NCBI GenBank assembly: GCA_031260095.1
Contig: JAIRKN010000212.1
Location: forward strand, 1-9,275
From: Tannerella sp.
GTDB taxonomy: Bacteria; Bacteroidota; Bacteroidia; Bacteroidales; Tannerellaceae
DNA length: 9,275 bases
Direction: 5' to 3'
The notes beneath the pieces are model-generated. The model ran no database searches. It saw nothing but the letters and a program-made list of their open reading frames with translations, and was not told the DNA's origin. Positions within the stretch are counted from its first letter, which is position 1. Each line of letters begins with the position of its first letter. Of this stretch, positions 1 through 9,275 are shown one piece after another. A program made the position numbers and the translations under genes.

Positions 1-56
1 TTTTATTGTTTTTTTAATGGATTGGCATTTTTCATAGCGAATTATACGGTTTTTTC

Positions 57-78
57 ATTTGCAAAGCGTATATTTGCA
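57..78 (+). promoter_or_regulatory. Probable promoter of the glucosaminidase-purM-prfA cluster, with repeated ATTTGCA
   Basis: TATATTTG at 69-76 matches the Bacteroidota -7 consensus TAnnTTTG exactly. No clear TTG is visible at the expected -33 position, so the match is one-sided. The heptamer ATTTGCA occurs twice, at 57-63 and 72-78, and TGCAAA (60-65) forms a dyad with TTTGCA (73-78) across the -7 box. This could be an operator or chance in AT-rich DNA. Transcription would start near 82-84, giving a leader of about 110 nt. Confidence 0.5.
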
Positions 79-123
79 GCCGTTTTATTATTATGGGTTA
101 CAGATAAATGATCCGTCAATGGG

Positions 124-161
124 CGTATTCCTCCGGTTAAAGCTTAGTTCGAAGGAATACG
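124..161 (+). promoter_or_regulatory. Leader hairpin upstream of the glucosaminidase gene
   Basis: CGTATTCCT at 124-132 is perfectly complementary to AGGAATACG at 153-161. The 9-bp stem encloses a 20-nt loop that contains the palindrome AAGCTT. It lies in the predicted 5' untranslated region and ends 23 nt before the likely ribosome-binding site. No T-run follows it, so it does not look like an intrinsic terminator. It matches no riboswitch class that I recognise. A structural or regulatory role is inference. Confidence 0.35.
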
Positions 162-183
162 TGCTTGAAATTTAGAGTTATAA

Positions 184-190
184 AAGGAAG
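184..190 (+). promoter_or_regulatory. Shine-Dalgarno-like site that decides the glucosaminidase start
   Basis: AAGGAAG lies 9 nt before the ATG at 200 but directly abuts the ATG at 191. Proper spacing therefore favours 200 as the start. It is the only purine-rich site with good SD spacing in front of any gene here. The other genes have none, as is usual in Bacteroidota. Confidence 0.5.
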
Positions 191-199
191 ATGTGCGTT

Positions 200-1168
200 A
201 TGAAATTATATATACGATTGTTTTTTATATGCCTTTTGCTTGCGGTATATTTCCCTCAGCTACAAGGACAGAAAAAGAAAACAAGAAATCCTGATTATGA
301 AAAATATATTGAGAAGTATAAAATGTTAGCTATTCAGCAACAACATGAATACAAAATCCCTGCAAGTATTATATTAGCTCAGGGGCTTTTCGAGTCGGGG
401 GCCGGTAGCAGTCGCCTGGCGCGACTGGGGAATAACCATTTCGGGATAAAATGTAAACCGGAGTGGCGGGGTGGACGCATATATCATGATGATGATGAAA
501 AAAACGAATGTTTCCGTACATACAAAACCGTAGAAGAATCGTTTATTGACCATTCCCTGTTTCTTGCCAAAAGGAAATATTATGTAACCCTGTTCGATTT
601 GGATATACATGATTACAAAGGATGGGCGTACGGACTGCAAAAATGTGGTTATGCTACCGATAAATCATACGGCTCAAAGCTGGTCGGGATTATTGAAGCC
701 TATGATTTGCATAAATATGATAAGGCAAGAGTTATAGAAAAAACGCCCCTTATTGACGATATCTACGAAATAAAGATCCATACGCCGTCTGAAACCAGAA
801 AGCATTATCCGGCTGTCACCAACTGGAGGCGCAGGCTGCATGAAACAAACGGAGTCTATTATATCGAAGCGCAGGAGAATGATTCGTACGAATTTATCGC
901 ATACGATACGGGTATGAAACTGAAAAGACTGCTGAAATATAATGAAACAACAAAAGACCAGAAACTGAAAACAGGAGACCGGGTCTATCTTCAGAAGAAA
1001 AGAAAATATGCAGCCAGGGGCAACGGTCTGCATGTCGTTAAAAATGGAGAATCGCTACACGGTATCTCTCAATTGTATGGTATGAAATTACATTCATTAT
1101 ATAAGCTGAATAAAATAAAAGAGAGTTATACTCCTAAACCGGGAGATACGTTGAAGATCCGTAAATAA
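200..1168 (+). CDS. Exported GH73-type glucosaminidase with two LysM repeats
   Basis: Likely peptidoglycan hydrolase that cuts the N-acetylglucosaminyl bond of the glycan strand, acting in the periplasm or at the outer surface. Residues 1-23 form a signal peptide: Lys near the start, hydrophobic core FFICLLLAVYF, and probable cleavage after LQG. Residues 40-172 resemble the FlgJ-like GH73 glucosaminidase domain, with ILAQGLFESGAGSSRLA carrying the presumed catalytic Glu65, followed by NNHFGIKC. A diverged LysM repeat lies at about 219-263 and a clearer one at 277-320 (HVVKNGESLHGISQLYG to PGDTLKI), which would bind glycan strands. The ATG at 191 is in frame, but 200 fits both the ribosome-binding site and the signal peptide better (322 residues). 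The gene sits 15 bp ahead of purM and probably shares its transcript. Substrate and bond specificity are inferred from the family. Confidence 0.88.
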   Translation: MKLYIRLFFICLLLAVYFPQLQGQKKKTRNPDYEKYIEKYKMLAIQQQHEYKIPASIILAQGLFESGAGSSRLARLGNNHFGIKCKPEWRGGRIYHDDDEKNECFRTYKTVEESFIDHSLFLAKRKYYVTLFDLDIHDYKGWAYGLQKCGYATDKSYGSKLVGIIEAYDLHKYDKARVIEKTPLIDDIYEIKIHTPSETRKHYPAVTNWRRRLHETNGVYYIEAQENDSYEFIAYDTGMKLKRLLKYNETTKDQKLKTGDRVYLQKKRKYAARGNGLHVVKNGESLHGISQLYGMKLHSLYKLNKIKESYTPKPGDTLKIRK

Positions 1169-1183
1169 AAAAACAAGTCTGAT

Positions 1184-2356
1184 ATGAGTGAGCAGAGATA
1201 TAACCGGCGTGGCGTGAGCGCATCGAAAGAAGAGGTTCACAACGCCATAAAAAACATCGATAAAGGACTTTATCCGAAAGCTTTCTGCAAAATCATCCCC
1301 GATATACTGGGAGGAGATCCGGCCTACTGTAACATCATGCATGCCGACGGCGCCGGGACAAAATCATCATTAGCCTACGTATACTGGCGCGAGACGGGCG
1401 ACGTATCCGTATGGAAAGGTATTGCCCGGGATGCGTTGATCATGAATATAGACGACCTGCTTTGCGCCGGTGCGATCGACAATATCCTTGTATCAAGTAC
1501 GATCGGGCGGAACAAAAGGCTCATACCGGGAGAAGTGATCTCCGCCATTATAAACGGCACAGAGGAACTGCTTTCCGAGTTGCGCAGTATGGGGGTCGGC
1601 GTTTATTCCACAGGAGGAGAAACAGCCGACGTGGGCGACCTGGTCAGGACTATTATTGTTGACAGCACCGTCACCTGCCGGATGAAACGCAGCCATGTGA
1701 TCGACAATGCGAACATACGTCCGGGAGATGTGATCGTCGGCCTCGCGTCATACGGACAGGCCACCTACGAGAATGCATATAACGGAGGCATGGGCAGTAA
1801 CGGGTTGACTTCCGCGCGACATGATGTTTTTGCAAAGTATCTCGCGGAAAAATACCCGGAAAGTTTTGACGCTTCCCTGCCGGAGGAATTAGTCTATTCA
1901 GGCCGGCTGAAGCTTACGGATACGGTTCATGACGTTCCTGCCGTTGATGCCGGAACGCTCGTCCTCTCTCCTACCCGCACCTACGCACCTGTCGTCAAGA
2001 AAATACTGGACGCCATGCGGACGGATATTCACGGTATGATCCACTGTTCGGGAGGCGCACAAACGAAAATATTACATTTTGTCGACTGTGTCCGCGTGAT
2101 AAAAGACAACCTGTTTCCTGTCCCGCCGCTTTTCAGGATCATCCATGAACAAAGCGGAACCGACTGGGCGGAAATGTATAAGGTATTCAACATGGGACAC
2201 CGTATGGAAGTGTACCTGGATGAAAAGAATGCCGAAGAGATCATCCGCATCAGTCAATCATTCGGTATCGACGCCCGGATTGTAGGGCATATAGAAACTT
2301 CCGGTCAAAAGGAGTTGATCATTAAAAGTGAATTCGGAGAATATTACTATCACTGA
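1184..2356 (+). CDS. purM: Phosphoribosylformylglycinamidine cyclo-ligase (AIR synthetase), Bacteroidota type
   Basis: Catalyses ATP-dependent ring closure of formylglycinamidine ribonucleotide to aminoimidazole ribonucleotide, step five of cytoplasmic purine synthesis. The PurM/AIR-synthase fold is recognisable by HADGAGTK (53-60, nucleotide site), NIDDLLCAGA (88-97), GGETAD (144-149), GSNGLTSAR (204-212), HCSGGAQTK (287-295) and FNMGHRMEV (335-343). At 390 residues it is about 45 longer than E. coli PurM, with extra sequence in the middle (around 213-260), and its motifs differ in detail: GGETAD replaces the E. coli GGETAE and HCSGGAQ replaces HITGGG. From memory this matches the Bacteroidales form, often labelled 'AIR synthase-related'. 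The start has no Shine-Dalgarno but gives the expected N-terminus (RGVSASKEEVHNAI). The stop lies 4 bp before prfA. Confidence 0.9.
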   Translation: MSEQRYNRRGVSASKEEVHNAIKNIDKGLYPKAFCKIIPDILGGDPAYCNIMHADGAGTKSSLAYVYWRETGDVSVWKGIARDALIMNIDDLLCAGAIDNILVSSTIGRNKRLIPGEVISAIINGTEELLSELRSMGVGVYSTGGETADVGDLVRTIIVDSTVTCRMKRSHVIDNANIRPGDVIVGLASYGQATYENAYNGGMGSNGLTSARHDVFAKYLAEKYPESFDASLPEELVYSGRLKLTDTVHDVPAVDAGTLVLSPTRTYAPVVKKILDAMRTDIHGMIHCSGGAQTKILHFVDCVRVIKDNLFPVPPLFRIIHEQSGTDWAEMYKVFNMGHRMEVYLDEKNAEEIIRISQSFGIDARIVGHIETSGQKELIIKSEFGEYYYH

Positions 2357-2360
2357 AAGC

Positions 2361-3473
2361 ATGTCTGATAATCACACTATATTGCAAAAACTCGACGGCC
2401 TGGCAGGTCGTTTCGAAGAAGTGTCCACGCTCGTTGCCGACCCGTCGGTCATTGCCGATCAGAAACGCTACGTCCGCCTTACAAAAGAATATAAGGAGCT
2501 TGATCGCCTGATGGCGGCACGTAAAAGATATATACAGACGCTCAGGAATATGGAAGAAGCCCGGGAGATCCTTTTCGGCGAACAGGACCCGGAACTGCGC
2601 AAAATGGCAAGCGAAGAACTGGAATCAAGCCGGCAATATCTGTCCGAATCAGAAGAAGAAATAAAGCTTTTGCTGATCCCTGCGGATCCCGAAGACGAGA
2701 GAAATGCCATCGTCGAGATTCGTAGCGGCACGGGAGGAGATGAAGCGGCTCTCTTTGCCGGCGACTTATTTCGGATGTATTCCAAATATTGCGAAATAAA
2801 AGGATGGAATGTCGCTATTTCAAGTAGTAGCGAAGGCGCATACGGAGGTTTTAAGGAAATTATATTCACCGTATCCGGCGACCATGTATATGGTATTCTG
2901 AAATACGAATCAGGCGTACATCGCGTGCAGCGCGTTCCGCAAACGGAAACGCAGGGGCGCGTACATACCTCTGCCGCGACCGTCGCCGTGTTACCCGAAG
3001 CCGACGAGTTTGACGTTGAAATAAACGAAAATGAAATTAAATGGGATACGTTCCGCTCCAGTGGCGCCGGCGGACAAAATGTAAACAAAGTAGAGTCAGG
3101 CGTCCGTCTGCGTTATATGTGGAAAAATCCGAATACCGGCCTGGCTGAAGAAATATTGATTGAATGTACGGAAACACGGGATCAGCCGAAAAATAAAGAA
3201 AGAGCGCTCAGTCGCCTGCGTACATTTATATATGATAAAGAACATCAGAAGTATATTGACGATATCGCTTCAAGGCGCAAAACAATGGTTTCGACCGGCG
3301 ACCGCTCAGCAAAAATACGCACTTACAACTATCCCCAGGGACGCATTACCGATCACCGTATCAATTATACGATATACCACCTCGCGGCCTTTATGAACGG
3401 GGATATACAGGACTGTATAGACCACCTGATCGTGGCGGAAAATGCAGAGCGAATAAAAGAAAGTGAACTGTGA
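2361..3473 (+). CDS. prfA: Peptide chain release factor 1
   Basis: Class I release factor that recognises UAA and UAG in the ribosomal A site and triggers peptidyl-tRNA hydrolysis. From the ATG at 2361 the protein has 370 residues. It has the helical N-terminal domain, the RF-1 tripeptide anticodon of PxT type (PQT, 193-195, within HRVQRVPQTETQGRVHTS) and the catalytic GGQ (237-239, within SSGAGGQNVNKVESG). PxT rather than SPF separates RF1 from RF2. The Gln of GGQ is the usual PrmC methylation target, but prmC is not in this window. An in-frame ATG at 2328 would overlap the end of purM by 29 bp. Position 2361 is preferred because it gives the usual N-terminus and lies 4 bp after the purM stop, which suggests translational coupling. 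The gene's own stop is UGA, which RF1 does not read. Confidence 0.95.
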   Translation: MSDNHTILQKLDGLAGRFEEVSTLVADPSVIADQKRYVRLTKEYKELDRLMAARKRYIQTLRNMEEAREILFGEQDPELRKMASEELESSRQYLSESEEEIKLLLIPADPEDERNAIVEIRSGTGGDEAALFAGDLFRMYSKYCEIKGWNVAISSSSEGAYGGFKEIIFTVSGDHVYGILKYESGVHRVQRVPQTETQGRVHTSAATVAVLPEADEFDVEINENEIKWDTFRSSGAGGQNVNKVESGVRLRYMWKNPNTGLAEEILIECTETRDQPKNKERALSRLRTFIYDKEHQKYIDDIASRRKTMVSTGDRSAKIRTYNYPQGRITDHRINYTIYHLAAFMNGDIQDCIDHLIVAENAERIKESEL

Positions 3474-3475
3474 CG

Positions 3476-3568
3476 ATGATAATGTACGAAAGACCGGCCT
3501 TATACGGCGAGCCGTTAAATAGCGGACGGAGGCGTAAAGATGCGATGCCGTTTGAGCCTGTAATGTAG
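3476..3568 (+). CDS. Possible 30-residue small ORF between prfA and pyrF
   Basis: An intact ORF opens 2 bp after the prfA stop and ends at TAG. It would encode a basic, proline-containing peptide beginning MIMYERPALYGEP with an RRRK patch near residue 20. A second start lies at 3482. There is no Shine-Dalgarno sequence, signal peptide or recognisable domain. It fills most of the only loose gap in this cluster. An ORF this short can easily occur by chance, so I cannot say it is translated. It could also be the remnant of a longer gene. Confidence 0.2.
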   Translation: MIMYERPALYGEPLNSGRRRKDAMPFEPVM

Positions 3569-3596
3569 CGAATGAAACGAATTAATCACCATCATC

Positions 3597-4427
3597 ATGA
3601 ATAAAAAAGAACTTTTTGAAAATATCAAACGTAAAAGATCATTCCTGTGTGTAGGATTAGATACCGATATAGAGAAAATACCGCCGCATCTGCTGAAAGA
3701 GGAAGATCCCGTTTTTACTTTCAACAAGGCGATCATTGACGCTACATCCGATTATTGTATCGCTTACAAACCGAACCTTGCATTCTATGAATGTGGAGGA
3801 AGCAAAGGATGGATCGCACTCGAAAAAACGATAGAATATATCAAAACCCATTACCCGGACCAGTTTATAATAGCAGACGCTAAACGCGGCGATATCGGGA
3901 ATACCTCCGCAATGTATGCCCGGACGTTTTTCGTTGAGATGGAGGTCGACTCGCTGACGGTGGCGCCATATATGGGAGAAGACAGTGTCACCCCGTTTCT
4001 TGATTATGACGGGAAATGGGTCATCCTCCTCGCTCTTACATCCAATAAAGGATCCCACGATTTCCAGTTAACCAAAGACTGCGAAGAAGAACGTTTGTTT
4101 GAGAAAGTGTTACGCCTTTCACAAAAATGGGGAACCGATGAAAACATGATGTATGTAGCCGGTGCAACACAAGGCGGAATGTTCGAAGACATACGCAATA
4201 TCGTACCGGATCATTTCCTGCTCGTACCGGGTATCGGGGCGCAGGGAGGATCTCTGGAAGAGGTCTGCCGCTACGGATTGAATGATACCTGCGGACTTAT
4301 CGTAAATTCTTCGCGCGCCATCATATATGCCGGCAATGCGGAAGATTTTGCATTGAAAGCCGGAAGAGAAGCCCTGTCGGTTCGGAAAGAGATGGAACGC
4401 CAACTGTTTTTAAAAGGAATTATATAA
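3597..4427 (+). CDS. pyrF: Orotidine 5'-phosphate decarboxylase
   Basis: Decarboxylates OMP to UMP, the last step of de novo pyrimidine synthesis, in the cytoplasm. The TIM-barrel enzyme is identified by the signature DAKRGDI (94-100), which supplies the catalytic Asp94, Lys96 and Asp99, together with Lys58 in AYKPN. The phosphate-binding segments PGIGAQGG (211-218) and NSSRAIIYA (237-245) are also clear. At 276 residues it belongs to the longer, mycobacterial-like type 2 branch rather than the roughly 245-residue E. coli form. It lies 123 bp after prfA with no recognisable promoter in the gap, so it probably depends on read-through from upstream. There is no Shine-Dalgarno; ATCACCATCATC directly precedes the ATG. 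Confidence 0.95.
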   Translation: MNKKELFENIKRKRSFLCVGLDTDIEKIPPHLLKEEDPVFTFNKAIIDATSDYCIAYKPNLAFYECGGSKGWIALEKTIEYIKTHYPDQFIIADAKRGDIGNTSAMYARTFFVEMEVDSLTVAPYMGEDSVTPFLDYDGKWVILLALTSNKGSHDFQLTKDCEEERLFEKVLRLSQKWGTDENMMYVAGATQGGMFEDIRNIVPDHFLLVPGIGAQGGSLEEVCRYGLNDTCGLIVNSSRAIIYAGNAEDFALKAGREALSVRKEMERQLFLKGII

Positions 4428-7400
4428 TCAAAAACAGGATTTATTTCATATAATTTTCCGACAATTCATTTTTTTGCTAAATTTGTGGGCCAAAAATAAG
4501 ATCAAAAGCAGAAACAAGATTATGAATGTGTAATTATTTTGCAACAGAATATATAAAGTAATAAATAGAAAGAATGGAGTTTACGGCTCAACAAATTGCT
4601 GATTTTTTAAAAGGAAGTGTGGTCGGAGATCCGACCGCAAAAGTCAACAACTTCTCAAAAATTGAAGAAGGAATGCCCGGTAGCATTACTTTTCTTGCAA
4701 ATCCGAAGTATGAACACTTCATATATAAAACAAAAGCAAGTATCGTACTGGTCAATGAAGACTTCACGCCGACTTCGGAAATTACGCCAACCCTGATCAG
4801 GGTATCAAATGCATACACCTCCTTAGCCATGTTGCTCGACCTTGCAGAACAGTCCAAGACCCGAAAAAACGGTATCGACTCGTCTGCATTTATCGCTCAG
4901 ACCGCCCTTATCGGCGAAGATTGTTATATCGGAACATTTGCATATATCGGCGAAAAAACGGAAATAGGGAAAGGTTGTATAATTTATCCTCATGCGTATA
5001 TTGGCGACCAGGTCAGAATCGGAGAAAATACCACCATATATCCACATGTCACCATATACGACGGATGTATCATCGGAAATAATTGTATTATCCATGCCGG
5101 AGCGGTGGTCGGTGCGGACGGATTCGGCTTTGCACCGGAAAACGGAACATATAAAAAGATCCCTCAAGTTGGAAATGTAATTCTTGAAGACGAGGTGGAG
5201 ATCGGCGCCAATACGACGATCGACCGTGCCGTTATGGGATCAACCACGATTCATAAAGGAGTTAAACTGGATAATCTTATCCAGATCGCGCATAATGTGG
5301 AAATAGGAGAAAATACCGTAATGGCTTCGCAGGTAGGTATTGCCGGTTCAACAAAGATCGGAGCCAATTGTATGTTTGGCGGACAGGCCGGATTGGGAGG
5401 CCATATTACGGTTGGCAACAACTCGCAGATCGGCGCACAATCCGGAATCATCAGTAATATCAAGGAAAACTCACAAATCATGGGTTCTCCGGCAATCCCC
5501 ATTAAGAAATTTATGCAATCCAGTATCATTATCAAAAAACTGCCGGAAATGTACCAATCTCTGAACCAGTTGAAGAAAGAGGTCGAAGAATTGAAAAAAA
5601 ATAAACAATAAAGATATGCAGAAACAAAAAACATTAGCTTCTGAATTTTCATTGAAGGGTAAAGGGCTTCATACCGGACTAAACGTTAATATGACTTTCA
5701 AGCCTGCTCCCGAAAACCATGGATACAAAATAAAACGCATAGATATAGAAGGACAACCCGTTATTGACGCATTAGCCGAGAATGTAATAAACACACAAAG
5801 AGGAACGGTTCTGTCAAAAGGGAACGTACAGGTAAGTACTGTAGAGCATGCACTTGCCGCCCTGTACGCATGGGGGATTGATAATTGTCTGATTGAAGTA
5901 GACGTTCCCGAATTTCCGATCCTTGACGGAAGTGCGCGCTTTTTCTCTGAAAACATTGAAAAGGCCGGCATCATAGAACAGAATGCACCCAAAGACTATT
6001 ACATCGTACGACATAAAATAGAAGTAAAGGATGAGAAATCCGGTTCATCGCTGATCATTCTTCCCGACGATCGATTTAGTATTAATGTATTGATTGAATT
6101 TGATTCTCCCGTATTGCCCAATCAATATGCTTCTATGATAAACATCAATGAGTTTCCTGAAAAGTTTGCCTCCTCACGCACCTTTGTGTTTGTCCGGGAA
6201 ATAGAAATGTTGTTGCAGAACAACCTGATAAAAGGAGGTGATCTGGAGAATGCGATTGTTATCTACGACAAAGAAATGGAACAGGAGGAGATGAATCGTC
6301 TGGCAGATACATTGGGTTTACCTCACACGAATGTAAAAGAATTTGGATTTGTAAACGACAAACTGCCGGTTTTTCCGAACGAACCGGCCCGGCACAAACT
6401 GATTGACGTCATAGGTGACCTGGCCCTTATCGGGAAACCGATTCAAGGACATATTATAGCAACACGTCCCGGGCATAAAATCAACAATCAGTTAGCACGC
6501 TTAATACGTAAAGACATAAAGCTAAATGACGTACAGGCGCCTATATATAATACACTGGAAGATCCCGTTATGGACATCAACCGTATCCGTGAATTGCTAC
6601 CACACCGCTACCCGTTTCTGCTGGTCGACAAGATCATAGAAATTGGAGGGGATTATATTGTCGGCATAAAAAATGTTACCGTCAACGAGCCGTTTTTCCA
6701 GGGACATTTCCCGCAAGAGCCTGTTATGCCCGGCGTATTACTTGTGGAAGCAATGGCACAGACCGGGGGCTTGCTGGTCCTGAACTCGGTCGACGAGCCG
6801 GAACGCTACTCCACTTATTTCATGAAAATCGACGGCGTAAAATTCCGGCAGAAAGTAGTTCCGGGAGATACGCTTATTTTCAGGTTGCAGTTGTTAGCTC
6901 CCATACGCAGGGGTATATCAACCATGAAGGGCTATGTTTTTGTTGGAGAAAAAGTAGTCTGTGATGCTGAATTTATGGCACAAATCATTAAAAACAAATA
7001 ATCATGCATTCACCATTAGCTGTTATCCATTCGGATGCAAAAATAGGAAATAATGTGACGATTGATCCCTTTGCCGTAATTGAAAAAGACGTGATAATCG
7101 GAGATAATTGTCGCATCTATTCACACGCGACCATTTTAGACGGGAGCCGTATAGGATCGGATTGCAAAGTATTTCCGGGAGCCGTCATCGCCGGCATTCC
7201 GCAAGACCTGAAATTCGCAGGAGAAGAATCAATCGTTGAAATAGGAGATCGTACGACGATACGTGAATGTGTCACCGTCAACCGGGGGACAGCCTCAAAA
7301 GGAAAAACCGTAGTCGGGAATGATTGCCTGATTATGGCTTATGCCCATATCGCACACGACTGTGTTATCAAAGACCATGTAATTATCGCCAATGCTTCCC

Positions 7401-9275
7401 AACTTGCCGGCGAAGTAGTCGTTGATAACTTTGCAATCGTAAGTGGCGGATCGCTGGTCCATCAGTTTACGCGTATATCAAAGCATGTGATGATTCAGGG
7501 CGGATCCCGGGTAGGGAAAGATATCCCTCCTTATACGCTTATCGGTCGCGACCCGATAGCCTACTGCGGAATTAACATTGTGGGTTTACGCAGGCGCGGA
7601 TTCACAAACGACCAGATTTTCCTGATACAGGATATATACCGGACATTATATACACGGGGACTTAACAATACGGAAGCGTTGAATGCCATCGAAACGGAAT
7701 ACGAACCAAGCATTGAACGTGATCTGATCCTCAATTTCATAAAAACATCCGAAAGAGGAATTGTCAGAGGCTCTATTGATAATTAAAAACAGAAAAATAA
7801 GTCCGTTTTTTTTATTATATCATATTTTATTTACATATTTGCACATCACTTTATTGACATAGTTATTATGGTATACAAATTTATATTATTGTCTGACGAG
7901 GTCGACGACTTTAAAAGAGTAATACTAATAGGTTCGCAGGCTACATTTTTTGATTTCCACAAAGAAATCATTAAAACAACCGGATACGAAGAACAGCAAA
8001 TGTATTCGTTTTTTATTTGTGGGGATGACTGGAGTAAACAAACCGAAATCACGCTGATCGAAATGGATACGTCATCGGAAGAAGATAATTATGTGATGGA
8101 GCGGACGCTTCTCGAAGATTTACTCGAAGAAGAACACCAGAAGCTTCTTTACGTATTCGATCAATTGACAGAACGTGTCTTCTTTATTGAACTCAGTGAA
8201 ATCATAACGGGAACATACCTGAAAGATCCGGTATGTATAAAAGCTACGGGAAATCCTCCGACACAGTTTATTGATTTTGATGTTGTTTCCAATGAAATCA
8301 ACCCGGACCTGGATGAAAATTTCTACGAAGATGACGCATTCGACGACGAAGACCTGGAGGGGCTGAACGAAGGATCATTTGATGACGAATCGTTGAACGA
8401 TCGTTTCTGAATGAAGATACTATTTGTTCTACTCGGGCCAACGGGTGTCGGAAAAACAGCATTAAGCACCCACATAGCCCGTCATATAGGAAGCCCTGTC
8501 ATATCTGCCGATTCACGCCAGATTTATAAAGAAATACCCATAGGCGTTGCCGCTCCTTCATCCGAACAGTTAAACCTCGTCAGACATTATTTCATCGGAA
8601 CACGATCTATCGCCGATTATTACAGCGCAAGTATTTTCGAAGAAGAAGCCGTTTCCTTAATAAACGAACTGCACAAATCACACCCCTGCCTGCTGCTCTG
8701 CGGCGGTTCCATGATGTATATAGATGCGGTCTGCAAGGGGATTGATGAAATGCCGACCGTCACTCCCGAAATACGTAATGCCTTATGGGAACAATATCAT
8801 AAGGACGGCCTCTCTCCTATACTTGAAGAATTAAAAAATACAGATCCGGCACATTACCATGAAGTGGACCGCATGAACTACCGCCGTGTGATCCATGCGG
8901 TAGAAATATGTCGCATGACGGGAAAGCCCTATTCTTCTTTCAGGACAAAGCGGATCAAAGAACGCCCGTTTAAAATTTACAAAATAGGACTCACACGTGA
9001 ACGCCCGGAATTATTCGAACGCATCAACAAGCGCGTAGACGAAATGATGAATGAAAACTTCGTGGAAGAAGCGCAGCGTGTTTATCCGGTGCGAAATCTA
9101 AATGCCCTGAATACCGTAGGATATAAAGAGTTGTTTTTGTATTTCGATGGAATTTTCACGTTAGAAGAAGCGATCGAAAAGATAAAGAAAAACACCCGTG
9201 TGTATGCACGCAAACAAATGACCTGGTTCAAACGCGACCCTCATATTAAATGGTTTCACCCTGACGATCAAGATG

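Overview
The window is a stretch of core chromosome from a Bacteroidota bacterium, most likely order Bacteroidales. Four things point there: fused LpxC-FabZ; a long PurM of the Bacteroidales type; a pRiA4b ORF-3-like protein with an acidic tail next to miaA; and TAnnTTTG promoter elements with almost no Shine-Dalgarno sequences. The genus cannot be fixed from sequence alone. All genes lie on the + strand. I see no tRNA, rRNA, CRISPR array, insertion sequence or prophage.

Positions 1-199 are non-coding: a likely promoter near 69-76 and a leader of about 110 nt with a 9-bp hairpin. The first gene cluster (200-4427) holds an exported GH73-type glucosaminidase with two LysM repeats, purM (purine synthesis), prfA (release factor 1) and pyrF (pyrimidine synthesis). 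The first three are packed with gaps of 15 and 4 bp. The only loose junction is prfA-pyrF (123 bp), which has no recognisable promoter but does hold an intact 30-codon ORF of doubtful status.

A 146-bp gap (4428-4573) with a consensus TAAATTTG element separates the second cluster, lpxD, lpxC-fabZ and lpxA (4574-7786), with gaps of 4 and 2 bp. LpxA, LpxC and LpxD carry out the first three acylation and deacetylation steps of lipid A synthesis. The FabZ domain fused to LpxC makes enoyl-ACP from the same 3-hydroxyacyl-ACP pool that LpxA and LpxD draw on. The outer membrane and fatty acid pathways are therefore tied together in one polypeptide and one operon.

After an 81-bp AT-rich gap with a near-consensus promoter come a pRiA4b ORF-3 / 'IS1096 TnpR-like' protein of unknown function (7868-8410) and miaA (from 8411). 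miaA starts immediately after the preceding stop codon and is cut by the window end at codon 288.

The content is mostly ordinary housekeeping, and I found no convincing new multi-gene system. The points most worth a second look are the function of the pRiA4b-like protein coupled to miaA, the small ORF between prfA and pyrF, the repeat and hairpin structures ahead of the glucosaminidase gene, and a His-to-Glu change in LpxA relative to E. coli.
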